Assembly: GCF_001591585.1 (NCBI RefSeq)
Contig: NZ_BCVE01000005.1
Coordinates: 62,001-126,000 of the forward strand
From: Niallia circulans NBRC 13626
Lineage (GTDB): Bacteria > Bacillota > Bacilli > Bacillales > Cytobacillaceae
Length of the DNA: 64,000 nt
Reading direction: 5' to 3'
In this document: in pieces, positions 37,489 through 48,169 of the stretch
Numbering within the stretch: the stretch's first letter is position 1
How the letters are laid out: each line of letters begins with the position of its first letter
The notes under the pieces: generated by a model
The model's database searches: none
The model's input: the letters and a program-made list of their open reading frames with translations, nothing else
What the model was told of the DNA's origin: nothing
Made by a program: the position numbers and the translations under genes

Positions 37489-38007
37489 CTAAAACCTTCC
37501 CTTCGTTTTCCTCTTTTTAAAAAATATAGTACCTATAAAACCAATGACTAATCCTAATATAACGCCAGTTCCGTCGATAATGATGGCGTCTTGCCAATGG
37601 CCTGTTCTTCCGGGAACAAAGCTTTGGTGCCACTCATCTGTTAATGCATAAGCAATAGAAAGAGCACCACTTAATAGATACACCCATGGTCGTTTGATTT
37701 TCGTTTGCATCAGGGTGAGAAATAACAGCAAAGTTAAGAGGCAATAACCAATTACATGCCCTGCTTTTCGAAATAAAAATTCGATAAAACCATATGGGTC
37801 AGAATCCGAAGAGATAATCTGGCCATCATACTCAAATGTTATAGAGGGGAATGGAACATTTGTCAGGTCTATCTTATCTCGTAAAAATGGCTTAATATCC
37901 TGTTCTTCATACGGCATATGGGAGAACATAAAAATGATAAACATGGAGACAATGCAGATAAAAAATAATAAATAAAATCTTTTTTTTCGTGAAAACTTTA
38001 AGGGCAA
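37489..38007 (-). CDS. VanZ family membrane protein
   Basis: A 172-residue protein with four membrane helices. VanZ features are the RKAGHVIGYCLLTLLLFLTL helix and LTDEWHQSFVPGRTGHWQDA. Family members are linked to low-level glycopeptide resistance, but most chromosomal copies have no known role. The start is TTG 38007 with AAGGA upstream at long spacing. Confidence 0.85.
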   Translation of the reverse strand: MPLKFSRKKRFYLLFFICIVSMFIIFMFSHMPYEEQDIKPFLRDKIDLTNVPFPSITFEYDGQIISSDSDPYGFIEFLFRKAGHVIGYCLLTLLLFLTLMQTKIKRPWVYLLSGALSIAYALTDEWHQSFVPGRTGHWQDAIIIDGTGVILGLVIGFIGTIFFKKRKTKGRF

Positions 38008-38206
38008 TTTCTTTTCATTCCTTTTTGTTTATTCCAATTTCAGCGGTCATTCTTTTACCTTAAAATGTAAAATTTGATGAAATGGTGAGTTTTAACCATT
38101 ATACAATTATTTATCATAAGAAGCGTAGTTTTTTATCTTTATCTTCTACAAATTATCATTAAAAAATATAATAAACAAAATATTCCTATAGTTCAATTTT
38201 TTATTG

Positions 38207-38212
38207 TATAAT
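38207..38212 (+). promoter_or_regulatory. Candidate -10 of pepF
   Basis: TATAAT lies 52 bases before the ATG at 38265, with a poor -35. Just downstream TTTCG-AAAAA-CGAAA forms a small inverted repeat. Confidence 0.4.
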
Positions 38213-38264
38213 CAAACTAATCGTTTCGAAAAACGAAATAAATAGGTGACAGAGGAGAATGTTT

Positions 38265-40076
38265 ATGAATAAAGAAATGGAAAAAACACTTTATCGTTCC
38301 GAAGTTCCTTTCGAACAAACCTGGAATTTGCGCGATTTGTTCGAAAGCGAAGCTGATTGGAAAAGGGAAGTAGAAGCGATTGAAGAAGATATTCCTACTG
38401 TGACACAATTTAAAGGGAAGCTTCACCAAAACGCTAAAATCTTGCTAGATTGTCTAAAAGCTCGAGATGCATTGGATGAAAGATTAGTGAGAGTTCTCAC
38501 TTATGCAAACCTTAATCAATCTGCAGACGGATCTAATCCTTCCAATCAAGAGAACGATGCAATTGTTTCTTCCCTCTATGCAAAAGTAAGCTCAAGCCTT
38601 TCTTTTATTAATTCAGAGATTCTTACGCTTGCAAACGATAAAATAAATACATACCTGAACGAGGAAGAAGAACTACAGCTTTTTTCCAAAACACTAACGG
38701 ACTTAATGGATTTGAAGCCACATATGTTAACACCTGAAGCAGAGGAAGTATTAGCAGCATTTGGTGAAATCCAGCGTTCTCCTTATATGATTTATCAAAG
38801 AAGTAAAACATCAGATATGGAGTTTTCCTCCTTTATAACAAGTGACGGGACAGAATATCCTTTGACATTTAATTCTTTCGAAAAGTACGAAGAATCGGCA
38901 GATAAAGAAGTAAGAAGAAAAGCATATGAAGCCTTTTCGGCTGGCCTTAACCGTTATAAAAATACATATGCGGCTACCTATGGAACAGAAGTTAAAAAAC
39001 AAATAATAGAATCTCGTTTACGAAACTATGAATCTGTAACAGACATGCTTTTACAAGAACAACAAGTCACAAAAGAAATGTACCATAACCAATTGGATAC
39101 CATTCTTACAGAATTGGCTCCACATATGCGCAGATTCGCCAAATTAAAAGAGCGTGTATTAGGTTTAGAAAAAATCCATTATTGTGATTTAAAGGCTCCG
39201 CTCGACACATCCTATGATCCTAAAATTACGTACGAGGAAGCTTCCAAGCTTATCTTAGAAGCGCTTAATATTATGGGACCAGAATATATGGAAATAATGG
39301 AAAAAGGCTTAAAAGACCGCTGGGTAGACTTAGCAGATAACCATGGAAAACGATCAGGTGCCTTCTGCTCCAGCCCGTATGGAGTACATCCATACATTTT
39401 AATGACATGGCATAACTCAATGCGTAATACGTTTACCTTAGCACATGAACTTGGACATGCTGGACATTTTGCTCTTGCTGGCAAAAATCAAATTATTTCA
39501 AATACCCGTCCATCTCGATACTTTATTGAAGCTCCATCCACCATGAACGAAATGCTTTTGAGCAAGTATATTATGAAACAATCTTCAAACAATCAAATTA
39601 GAAGATGGGTAATTCTCCAATCACTAGGAACGTATTATCATAATTTTGTTACCCATATTTTAGAAGGGGCACTCCAAAGAAAAGTTTATGACTTAGCAGA
39701 ACAAGGAACTCCGATTACAGCTAAAGTATTATGTGAACAAAATATCGATGTCTTAAAATCATTCTGGGGAGACAGTGTGGAAATAGATGAAGCAGCAGGC
39801 CTAACATGGATGCGCCAACCCCATTATTATATGGGTCTTTACCCATATACGTACTCCGCTGGGCTTACAGCTTCAACTGCCGTATCAGCAATGATTGAGG
39901 AAGAAGGACAGCCTGCTGTTGAGCGATGGCTAAAAGTTTTAAAAGCCGGCGGCACTTTAAAACCATTCGATTTAATGAAACTAGCAAATGTAGATATGTC
40001 CACCCCTGAGCCAATCCGAAAAGCAATTGCCTATGTTGGAAGCTTAATAGATGAATTAGAAGCAAGCTATAATTAA
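38265..40076 (+). CDS. pepF: Oligoendopeptidase F (M3 metallopeptidase)
   Basis: A 603-residue cytoplasmic zinc peptidase of family M3, typical length for PepF. The zinc site HELGHAGHF is intact, with the downstream glutamate in APSTMNEML. N-terminal WNLRDLFESE and C-terminal YPYTYSAGLTASTAVSA are family landmarks. ATG 38265 has AGAGGAG 7 bases before. It degrades peptides of roughly 6-18 residues, including imported ones, and in Bacillus can affect signalling peptides. Confidence 0.95.
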   Translation: MNKEMEKTLYRSEVPFEQTWNLRDLFESEADWKREVEAIEEDIPTVTQFKGKLHQNAKILLDCLKARDALDERLVRVLTYANLNQSADGSNPSNQENDAIVSSLYAKVSSSLSFINSEILTLANDKINTYLNEEEELQLFSKTLTDLMDLKPHMLTPEAEEVLAAFGEIQRSPYMIYQRSKTSDMEFSSFITSDGTEYPLTFNSFEKYEESADKEVRRKAYEAFSAGLNRYKNTYAATYGTEVKKQIIESRLRNYESVTDMLLQEQQVTKEMYHNQLDTILTELAPHMRRFAKLKERVLGLEKIHYCDLKAPLDTSYDPKITYEEASKLILEALNIMGPEYMEIMEKGLKDRWVDLADNHGKRSGAFCSSPYGVHPYILMTWHNSMRNTFTLAHELGHAGHFALAGKNQIISNTRPSRYFIEAPSTMNEMLLSKYIMKQSSNNQIRRWVILQSLGTYYHNFVTHILEGALQRKVYDLAEQGTPITAKVLCEQNIDVLKSFWGDSVEIDEAAGLTWMRQPHYYMGLYPYTYSAGLTASTAVSAMIEEEGQPAVERWLKVLKAGGTLKPFDLMKLANVDMSTPEPIRKAIAYVGSLIDELEASYN

Positions 40077-40140
40077 AAAATACTAAATTTATTTCTCGCA
40101 AAATAGTAAATTTCATTAAAAATCAAGTATACAATACAAA

Positions 40141-40173
40141 GAAAGGAAGAGGAAAACATCCCCTTCCTTTTTC
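40141..40173 (-). terminator. Terminator of the GH1 gene
   Basis: GAAAGGAAGAGG and CCCCTTCCTTTTTC form a stem immediately after the stop at 40176, with a T-rich end on the minus strand. Confidence 0.75.
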
Positions 40174-40175
40174 TA

Positions 40176-41657
<1,482 letters not shown>

Positions 41658-41684
41658 TTACATTATTTTTTAGATTACACTTAT

Positions 41685-41713
41685 ATTATAATTGTACCGG
41701 TACAATATGATAA
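41685..41713 (-). promoter_or_regulatory. GH1 promoter with palindromic operator in the spacer
   Basis: On the minus strand TTATCA (41708-41713) and TATAAT (41685-41690) are exactly 17 bases apart. The spacer is filled by the perfect 16-bp palindrome ATTGTACCGGTACAAT (41691-41706). A bound GntR dimer would block RNA polymerase. This is the probable operator of the adjacent regulator. Confidence 0.8.
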
Positions 41714-41813
41714 ATACAATATAATATTTTTATACCTAATTAATCCAAATGAGTTTTTTTCCTATATATGCTATAATCCAGCTATAACGTTTAAGATAAT
41801 CGAGGTATATATT

Positions 41814-42524
41814 ATGTTAAAATACCAGCAAATCGCAGAAGAAATAGAAAAATATATTGAAGAGCATGGCTTAAAGCAAGGCAGTAAGCTGCCAGTTATT
41901 GAGACATTAATGAAGCAATTCGAGGTTAGTAAAAGTACGATTACGAAAACGCTTGAGCTTCTTGAAAAAAGGGGAATCATTTTTCAAGTAAGAGGCAGTG
42001 GAATTTTTGTAAGACGACAGAATCGAAAAGGCTATATCAGCTTGCTTTCCAATCAAGGATTTAAAACAGATTTAGAGGATTATACTCTAACCTCCAAAAT
42101 AATCGAATTAGAGATAAGAAAACCGACTGAGGAAATTGCCCTAAATTTAAATATGGAGCTTCACGAGGAGGTTTATTACGTAAAGAGAATTCGCTATATT
42201 AACGGCCAAACTCTTTGTTTAGAGGAATCTTGGTATAATAAAGCCTTCATTACGTATTTAAATAAAGAAATCGTAGCGGAATCTATTTTTCATTACATAA
42301 CAAAAGGCTTAGGGCTAAAAGTAGGCTTTTCAGATGTGTATTTACATGTAGGGAAATTAACGGAAGAAGAAGCTGCTTATTTGGGATTAGAAAAAGATAA
42401 TCCTAAATTATTGGTAGAGAGCATTTTTCATCTAACTAATGGGCAGCCTTTTGACTTTTCAAAAGTTACCTATAACTATGAACAATCCCAATTTTTTATC
42501 CAGGCAAATAGTCATTTCTTTTAA
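41814..42524 (+). CDS. GntR/HutC family transcriptional regulator of the GH1 gene
   Basis: A 236-residue repressor. The N-terminal winged helix (about 1-66) includes KLPVIETLMKQFEVSKSTIT and GSGIFVRR. The C-terminal UTRA effector domain spans about 80-236. ATG 41814 follows GAGGT; the frame is open upstream but without a site. It is divergent from the GH1 gene and expected to bind the palindrome between them, released by a sugar phosphate. Confidence 0.9.
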   Translation: MLKYQQIAEEIEKYIEEHGLKQGSKLPVIETLMKQFEVSKSTITKTLELLEKRGIIFQVRGSGIFVRRQNRKGYISLLSNQGFKTDLEDYTLTSKIIELEIRKPTEEIALNLNMELHEEVYYVKRIRYINGQTLCLEESWYNKAFITYLNKEIVAESIFHYITKGLGLKVGFSDVYLHVGKLTEEEAAYLGLEKDNPKLLVESIFHLTNGQPFDFSKVTYNYEQSQFFIQANSHFF

Positions 42525-42648
42525 CTGAGGTAACATATAGCTAATCAGGAAAAGTTTCCTAAATCTGAAAAAATATATAATTATTGAAACATTCCTATAT
42601 TTCCTTTCGTATAACAGGTAGTACATAATTGAAAGGTTGGAATAGATA

Positions 42649-43245
42649 ATGTTAATGGAATTAAAGGATGCTTTTCTTTTCTTAATGGACATCTTTAAAG
42701 GAAAACTCCCATTACACGATTTATATTTATTAGTATTCATTATAGTTGTGACATCAATTGCTGAAACCATTCAGGAAAAAAGAAAACCGTCAAACAGGAG
42801 TAAAAACGCCATTTTTATATATTTGAAATGGATACCTATCTCCTTTTTGGCTAGTTCTATTTATCTAACAAGTTTTTATTTTCTCACCAATATATTTACA
42901 AAATTCTTTTTTACAGCAGAAGTGTTTCATCAAGAACAAAACGTACGCTCTATTGCGTTAATGTCTTTGACTATGACAAGTATTGCTGCGCTAATTATTG
43001 CTATTTGGAGACTATATTCATTTTTCATTGTAAAAAAAGCCCTATTAACTTTGATAAGTAATTCGTTGTTAATAGCTATTGGTGTATACTTTATTAACAT
43101 GTTATGGTATGAAGCTCTCAGAATGCCGATATGGTGTTATGGAATAATAGGATTGGTTAATACAATCTTTATAAGCTTTTTACTTTTAAAAGAGAGAGAA
43201 AACTTGCAAAGTAATTCATCTCCTATTAACGCAGTAGATCAATAA
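42649..43245 (+). CDS. Hypothetical polytopic membrane protein, 198 residues
   Basis: Five hydrophobic helices with Lys-rich loops; the start has only a weak AAAGG at 12 bases. I do not recognise the family. It runs the same way as the GntR gene 124 bases upstream but no shared role is apparent. The structured element B starts directly after its stop. Confidence 0.6.
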   Translation: MLMELKDAFLFLMDIFKGKLPLHDLYLLVFIIVVTSIAETIQEKRKPSNRSKNAIFIYLKWIPISFLASSIYLTSFYFLTNIFTKFFFTAEVFHQEQNVRSIALMSLTMTSIAALIIAIWRLYSFFIVKKALLTLISNSLLIAIGVYFINMLWYEALRMPIWCYGIIGLVNTIFISFLLLKERENLQSNSSPINAVDQ

Positions 43246-43251
43246 ATGAAG

Positions 43252-43307
43252 CAGCTTGGTGCTCGCCCACTAGCAAGCTTATGCAATCTGCGGATGATTA
43301 CCACTTA
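43252..43307 (+). repeat. Second copy (B) of the intergenic structured element
   Basis: GCTTGGTGCTCGCCC and CTGCGGATGATTACCA match element A at 21727-21780 with few differences. The second hairpin and its T run are eroded here, so this copy looks degenerate. Confidence 0.6.
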
Positions 43308-43322
43308 TACCGAATAAAAAAC

Positions 43323-43363
43323 GAACAATTATACAATATATGCACATAATTGTATAATTGTTC
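43323..43363 (-). terminator. Hairpin terminator after the chemoreceptor gene
   Basis: GAACAATTATACAAT pairs with ATTGTATAATTGTTC, followed on the minus strand by GTTTTTTATT. The stem core is shared with the hairpin beside element A. Confidence 0.75.
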
Positions 43364-43473
43364 AGACCTATACTTGTTCGAAATCCTTGGGTACTTGCCT
43401 CCTTAATTTTTTTCGATCTTTTTAAATTTGATCTAGAAAATCTCACACAGTTTCTCTTTTTTTACATTCTTTC

Positions 43474-45159
43474 TTAGATTTTAAATCGGTGCACTAGTTC
43501 TTGAAGCTCCTCTGCCATTTTAGATAATGCCATGCTTGAGCTTGTTATTTCTTGGAATGAGGCAGTTTGTTCTTCTGTTGCTGCTGCAACACTTTCCGTT
43601 CTTTCTAAAGTTTCGCGAGAAGTATGAGCTATTTCTTCCACTGAATCTTGTACCTCTTGTACTTCTGCCGTAATTTCTTGTGCTGTTTCTGCCATCTTTT
43701 TAATATGATCTGCAATGGATTCAACACGATTTAATATTTCCTTAATATGTTCATTTGTAGTATCAGATAATTTCGTACCAGCATCTACATTTTCTATTAC
43801 AAAAGACATATTTTTTTCTGTCGTGTTTGAGTGGTCATGAATAGAACTTATCAGATCGTGTATTTGATTTACAGAAGTACCTGTCATTTCTGATAGCTTT
43901 CGAACTTCCTCTGCTACAATCGCAAATCCTTTTCCATGTTCTCCTGCTCTTGCTGCTTCAATGGATGCATTCAATGCTAGCAGATTGGTTTGATTGGATA
44001 TATCTTGAATACTTGCAAGTACCTCATTAATTTCATTTGTACTTAAAACAAGTGATTTTAATCCATCTCCTGCTAAATCAACAGATGCATGAATTGCCTC
44101 CATCTGCATTTGCATTTCAGTCAATGCCAATTCCCCTTCTTTTGCTTTTTCTTTAATAAGCAGAGATTCATTTGCAACTTCGCTGGCAGTATGGGCCACA
44201 TCCTTAATATTTTTCAAGGAATTATTAACTTCTATTAAACTATTCTGGGTAAGTGAATCTTGCTTATTTCCATTCTCTGCAATGGTTTGAACAGCATCCG
44301 CCACTTGCTCTACCGCTACAGTCGATTGTTCCATACTGGAAGCTAATTCATCTGAAGCTTGTGCAACATTTTTAGACGTCTGCCCTACACTTTTTATCAT
44401 TATTTGAAGAGAATCGACGAATGCGTTAAACGAATGTGCTAATTGACCAAATTCGTTTTTCCCATTCACATTTACTCGCTGTGTTAAGTCCCCTTCTCCA
44501 GAAGCAATACTTTGAAGTTGATTATTAATTTTATTTAATGGTCGTAAAATAGACTTTAATAACAGAAAACCTAAGACAATACTCAATAGTGCTGCCACGA
44601 TGATAATTACGATTAATACCGTTTTTGTTATTTTATTATTTTTTTGATTTTGTTCTTCCAACTGAATAACATCTTGATTAATATGTTCCACTAATTCATT
44701 AACTGCCGGATCTAAAACTTCTTTCCTTAATGTCCGTAAATCCCCAAAATGGAGTTTTTCTGCAGCAGATGGATCTTCGATATAAGCCCCAGGCACTTTG
44801 TCACTTGTGGCTAAGTACGTTTGTAGACTGGATTGAAACGTTTGGATATCTTCTTTATACTCATAATAATTAGATAAAGTCTCCATTGTTTTCAAAGTAT
44901 CATGAATGTCTGACTCTTTCTCATTAATTCCGTCACTATATTCTTTATTTCCGGTAAGAAGAAAGCCACGCTCGTCATTAGAAATTCCAGCAATTCGATA
45001 TTGCAAATGAGTAACTAGACGCTGCATTTCTTTTGCCTCTGTCAGTTCTTTACTATTTGCAATTAACGACTGCAGACTCATATTGCTAAATCCGCCAATC
45101 CCCAACAAAGAAATAATTAAAATGAAGAAAATGATTGCCAATTGATATTTTATTTTCAT
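43474..45159 (-). CDS. Methyl-accepting chemotaxis protein with CHASE3-like sensor
   Basis: A 561-residue chemoreceptor. A membrane helix at 7-28 is followed by an extracellular helical domain (about 29-175) with [14 protein letters not shown], typical of CHASE3. A second helix (about 180-205) leads to a HAMP domain (206-260) and the long cytoplasmic coiled-coil. The signalling tip [20 protein letters not shown] is intact. The ligand is unknown. It stands alone. Confidence 0.93.
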   Translation of the reverse strand: MKIKYQLAIIFFILIISLLGIGGFSNMSLQSLIANSKELTEAKEMQRLVTHLQYRIAGISNDERGFLLTGNKEYSDGINEKESDIHDTLKTMETLSNYYEYKEDIQTFQSSLQTYLATSDKVPGAYIEDPSAAEKLHFGDLRTLRKEVLDPAVNELVEHINQDVIQLEEQNQKNNKITKTVLIVIIIVAALLSIVLGFLLLKSILRPLNKINNQLQSIASGEGDLTQRVNVNGKNEFGQLAHSFNAFVDSLQIMIKSVGQTSKNVAQASDELASSMEQSTVAVEQVADAVQTIAENGNKQDSLTQNSLIEVNNSLKNIKDVAHTASEVANESLLIKEKAKEGELALTEMQMQMEAIHASVDLAGDGLKSLVLSTNEINEVLASIQDISNQTNLLALNASIEAARAGEHGKGFAIVAEEVRKLSEMTGTSVNQIHDLISSIHDHSNTTEKNMSFVIENVDAGTKLSDTTNEHIKEILNRVESIADHIKKMAETAQEITAEVQEVQDSVEEIAHTSRETLERTESVAAATEEQTASFQEITSSSMALSKMAEELQELVHRFKI

Positions 45160-45297
45160 TCTATCCCCCTGAATGCTTCTAGCTTTATTCTTTTGTCCAT
45201 TTACTTTCTATATATCGGAGGCTTTTATTTTTTATATAGTTTGAATGCGATACCAAATTTTCTTTTCACAAGAAAATTTATATTTATATCGGCAGAT

Positions 45298-45330
45298 AAA
45301 AAAGACAGCTTAAAAAAGCTGCCTTTTTTT
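45298..45330 (-). terminator. Terminator of the padR-HAAS-DUF4097 operon
   Basis: AAAAGACAGCTT and AAGCTGCCTTTT form a stem with T residues on the minus strand; it overlaps the last codon of the DUF4097 gene. Confidence 0.8.
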
Positions 45331-46126
45331 AATTCCCCACCCTAATTTTCCCATTATTTGTTTTCAGCTTTACTTTATTTTCTCCGTTTCCAATCACGGT
45401 ACTTCCTTTGTATTTATCTAAAATATTGATGCTGCCATCATCAACTTGAACATCGAATGTGACATTTGTTGGTTCCTTATCTGTTACAATTTCGATACTG
45501 CCATCATCTGTTTCCAGCTGTATCGCCTGATCCAATGTGGCAGTTTTCATCGAAATTCTCCCATTATTCGTTTCTCCTTTCACGCTTCCGCTTACATGAT
45601 CCAGCGATACTCTTCCATTGTCAGAGTTTACTTCTACACTTCTGGATTGAATATTTTGCAGATGGATGCGACCATTATTACTTTCTGCCTGTACTTGCTC
45701 AACCATTAGGTCCGCTAAATCAATCTTTCCATTATCATTATTTATGCGAAGGGATTTATATTCCTTCACAGGTACAAGAATTTTTAAGGTAAGTGATTCA
45801 TCTATAAAATTCATCTGAAAAAAGCTAATTTGTTTTTCATTCCAATTTACAACCAGTTTTTCCCCAACTACCTTGGCAGTAAAACTTCCCTTCGTTTCAG
45901 AGGAACCTTTTCCTTGCAACACAACCTTTGTTTCCTTCTCTGCTGTGGGAATAATTTCAATCCCTGCATTATTGGAATCTACTTCAATTCCAGTAATATC
46001 ATTTTCCTTAAATACTTTCTCTTCATGAATATCTATACTGTTATCGCGGAATGTTAGGAATGCCCCTATGCCGCCAATTAGAACAAGAATAAGTCCAGTG
46101 ACCATTAATTTTTTTAGACTAATCAT
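45329..46126 (-). CDS. DUF4097 family beta-repeat membrane protein
   Basis: A 265-residue protein with an N-terminal membrane helix (about 6-26). The outer part is built from repeating short strands with Asn-Gly turns (NNGRIHLQ, DNGRVSL, NNGRISMK, DDGSIEI, DDGSINI, NNGKIRV), a beta-helix-like fold. Relatives sit in envelope-stress operons. It overlaps the HAAS gene by 8 bases. Confidence 0.85.
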   Translation of the reverse strand: MISLKKLMVTGLILVLIGGIGAFLTFRDNSIDIHEEKVFKENDITGIEVDSNNAGIEIIPTAEKETKVVLQGKGSSETKGSFTAKVVGEKLVVNWNEKQISFFQMNFIDESLTLKILVPVKEYKSLRINNDNGKIDLADLMVEQVQAESNNGRIHLQNIQSRSVEVNSDNGRVSLDHVSGSVKGETNNGRISMKTATLDQAIQLETDDGSIEIVTDKEPTNVTFDVQVDDGSINILDKYKGSTVIGNGENKVKLKTNNGKIRVGN

Positions 46127-46679
46127 GCTTTTGGCCTCCCTTCACCAATTTTGCATTAAATTTCAAATAATTGATAAAGCCTTTTGAAGAAATTCTTGTA
46201 ATGTAATACATACCAATTACAATAAAAATTCCTAATCCCACTAGCAAAATGGTCATAAATAATTTAAAAAATGCAAAACTACCTGGATGAAAAACACTGT
46301 CCACAAGAACAAGTAGTGGGGAGAGTATAAAAGACGCACCAACTATCCACCCTGATAGAATAAGGGATGCTATCACAAGAAATGGTCCAAGTACAATAAC
46401 CAAATTAAAGAATCCTAAACCAATAACCGCCCATACTGCTCGAAGAATATTTCCCGTTGTTCTGCTTTTTTCCACCTTTTCAAGGTGATAGGCAGCTATT
46501 AATTCTTTCGTAATTTGCTGAGGAGATCCTAAAGACTTGGCTATTTCTTCCTCTGTTTTTCCATCTTCTTTGCCTATAAAAAAATGTTCTTCATAATCAT
46601 GGATGATATCTTTTCGTTCCTCTTGCGGAAGCTTTTTTAATCCAGCTTGGAGCTGTTTTAAAAATTGCTCTTTAGTCAT
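46119..46679 (-). CDS. HAAS-domain (DUF1700-like) membrane protein
   Basis: 186 residues. The N-terminal cytoplasmic HAAS helix bundle (about 1-65; LKKLPQEERKDIIHDYEEHF) is followed by two or three membrane helices. HAAS proteins pair with PadR repressors, and their genes overlap here by 8 bases. Likely a sensor or adaptor for envelope stress. Confidence 0.85.
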   Translation of the reverse strand: MTKEQFLKQLQAGLKKLPQEERKDIIHDYEEHFFIGKEDGKTEEEIAKSLGSPQQITKELIAAYHLEKVEKSRTTGNILRAVWAVIGLGFFNLVIVLGPFLVIASLILSGWIVGASFILSPLLVLVDSVFHPGSFAFFKLFMTILLVGLGIFIVIGMYYITRISSKGFINYLKFNAKLVKGGQKHD

Positions 46680-46995
46680 TATTTACACCTTCTTTTATTA
46701 ATTGATTGACACCATTAGAAAATTCATTCCATTCCGTAATAAGTTTATTAAGATAGGTTCTTCCTTTATCGGTTAACTTGTAGTATTTACGCGAAGGACC
46801 TTCTGTTGACTCTTGTAAATAAGTTGTAAAATATTCTTCTTTTGTTAATCTTCTTAAGAGGGGATAAACAGAGCCCTCTGAAATTTCAATTTGATTGGAT
46901 ATCTTTTGAACGAGTTCATAGCCATAGCGGTCCTTTTTATCTAAAAGAACAAGTACACATAACTCTAAGACACCCTTTTTAAACTGTACATTCAT
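46672..46995 (-). CDS. PadR family transcriptional regulator
   Basis: A 107-residue winged-helix repressor with FKKGVLELCVLVLL, YGYELVQKI and SEGSVYPLLRRL, the usual PadR landmarks, and an EGPSRKYYKLTDKG wing. ATG 46995 follows AGGTGG; the GTG three codons earlier lies on that site. First gene of the operon; it probably represses its own promoter. Confidence 0.92.
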   Translation of the reverse strand: MNVQFKKGVLELCVLVLLDKKDRYGYELVQKISNQIEISEGSVYPLLRRLTKEEYFTTYLQESTEGPSRKYYKLTDKGRTYLNKLITEWNEFSNGVNQLIKEGVNND

Positions 46996-47022
46996 CTTTT
47001 CCACCTACCTTTATTCATCATT

Positions 47023-47109
47023 CAGTACCTTATAATAAACAGTACCATAGTAAAAATAATACCTATTGCCAATAATATACCATTTAGTATTGTTCATTGC
47101 AAGGTACTG
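47023..47109 (-). promoter_or_regulatory. padR operon promoter with repeated CAGTACC boxes
   Basis: On the minus strand TTGGCA (47067-47072) and TATGGT (47044-47049) are 17 bases apart. CAGTACC occurs at 47023-47029 and 47040-47046, one over the -10, and inverted (GGTACTG) at 47103-47109. These are candidate PadR sites. Confidence 0.55.
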
Positions 47110-47209
47110 ATTAAAAAATAAATTTAGATTTCTCTTTAAAACGATTAAAATAGCACAGAAACCTATATCTGCACCATTTAATGAGGACATAAAAAAATAA
47201 TTCGATTAT

Positions 47210-47238
47210 AAAAAAAGAGAGGATTATCTCCCCTCTTC
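47210..47238 (-). terminator. Terminator of the PTS-aldolase operon
   Basis: On the minus strand GAGGGGA pairs with TCCTCTC followed by seven T residues, 8 bases past the last aldolase stop. Confidence 0.85.
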
Positions 47239-47245
47239 CTACTGC

Positions 47246-48145
47246 TTATAACCATTCTCTACGCCATGCCGTCACATTTTCTTCTCTGTAAATTTCAGCT
47301 TTTCCAATGGATTGAAATAAATTCATTTTATATTTTACTATTTCTTTAGCTGCATCAATGCATGCTGGATATATTGCGTTAGGATCCCAAAGCTCTGTTT
47401 CAGCTAAAATCTCACGGCATTTTTTATAAAATGCGTACTTATAATCTGATGAGATATTCACTTTTTGAATACCAATCTGAACAGCCTCTGCAATTTCTTC
47501 ATCTGGATTAGCTGAGCCGCCATGAAGCACAAGAGGAATGTCGACCGTTTCTTTAATTTCTTTTAAAATATCCATTCTCAACTTTGGCTCCATATCTTTT
47601 GGATAAATACCGTGACAAGTACCGATTGCAATTGCCAATGTATCTACCCCTGTTTTCTCTACAAATTCTTGGGCGTCTTCTGGTCTAGTATAAATTACCT
47701 CCGATACCCCGCCCTCTACTGATGTACCTGTATTTCCAATTGTTCCTAATTCTCCTTCCACTGATACTCCCAGCGAATGGCTCACTTCTACTATCTGTTT
47801 CGTTAACTGAATATTTTCTTCTAAAGAAAGCAAGGAGCCATCAATCATGACGGAACTAAAGCCTGCATGAATCGCCCGCATAATATCAGCCATATTTCCG
47901 CCATGATCTAAATGCAGAACAAATGGAACATGGCTATTTTTAATTCTCGTTAATACATAAGAGAAAAAATCATCTTTGACAAAGTCTAATTCAGTTGGAT
48001 GTACTGCAATTATCGCAGGAGAATTATTGCTTTCTGCCTCTTCAACTACTACTCTCAAAAAGTTACTATCTGCTACATTAAATGCTCCAACGGCAAATTG
48101 ATGTTTTTGTGCTACTTCTAATAACTGCTTCATATTTAATAACAT
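47246..48145 (-). CDS. Class II aldolase (FbaA/GatY type), copy 1
   Basis: A 299-residue zinc aldolase. Zinc and catalytic sites appear as VLHLDHGG, VEGELGTIG, GTCHGIYPK and VLHGGS, then INVSSD-like KVNISSDYKYA. Members split fructose-1,6-bisphosphate, tagatose-1,6-bisphosphate or related ketose phosphates into triose phosphates. It is last in an operon with a PTS and another aldolase, 24 bases after that gene. The substrate is uncertain. Confidence 0.88.
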   Translation of the reverse strand: MLLNMKQLLEVAQKHQFAVGAFNVADSNFLRVVVEEAESNNSPAIIAVHPTELDFVKDDFFSYVLTRIKNSHVPFVLHLDHGGNMADIMRAIHAGFSSVMIDGSLLSLEENIQLTKQIVEVSHSLGVSVEGELGTIGNTGTSVEGGVSEVIYTRPEDAQEFVEKTGVDTLAIAIGTCHGIYPKDMEPKLRMDILKEIKETVDIPLVLHGGSANPDEEIAEAVQIGIQKVNISSDYKYAFYKKCREILAETELWDPNAIYPACIDAAKEIVKYKMNLFQSIGKAEIYREENVTAWRREWL

Positions 48146-48169
48146 AATATATTCCTCTTTTCTTTAAAT

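Noticed and set aside
42525-42648. Possible leader peptide between the GntR gene and the membrane protein gene
   Set aside because: No frame with a start codon and ribosome site was found in this short interval.
45329-46126. Repetitive Asn-Gly segments in the DUF4097 protein as a possible adhesin or surface repeat
   Set aside because: Such strand repeats are the normal fold of DUF4097 proteins, and the gene sits in the usual PadR-HAAS operon.
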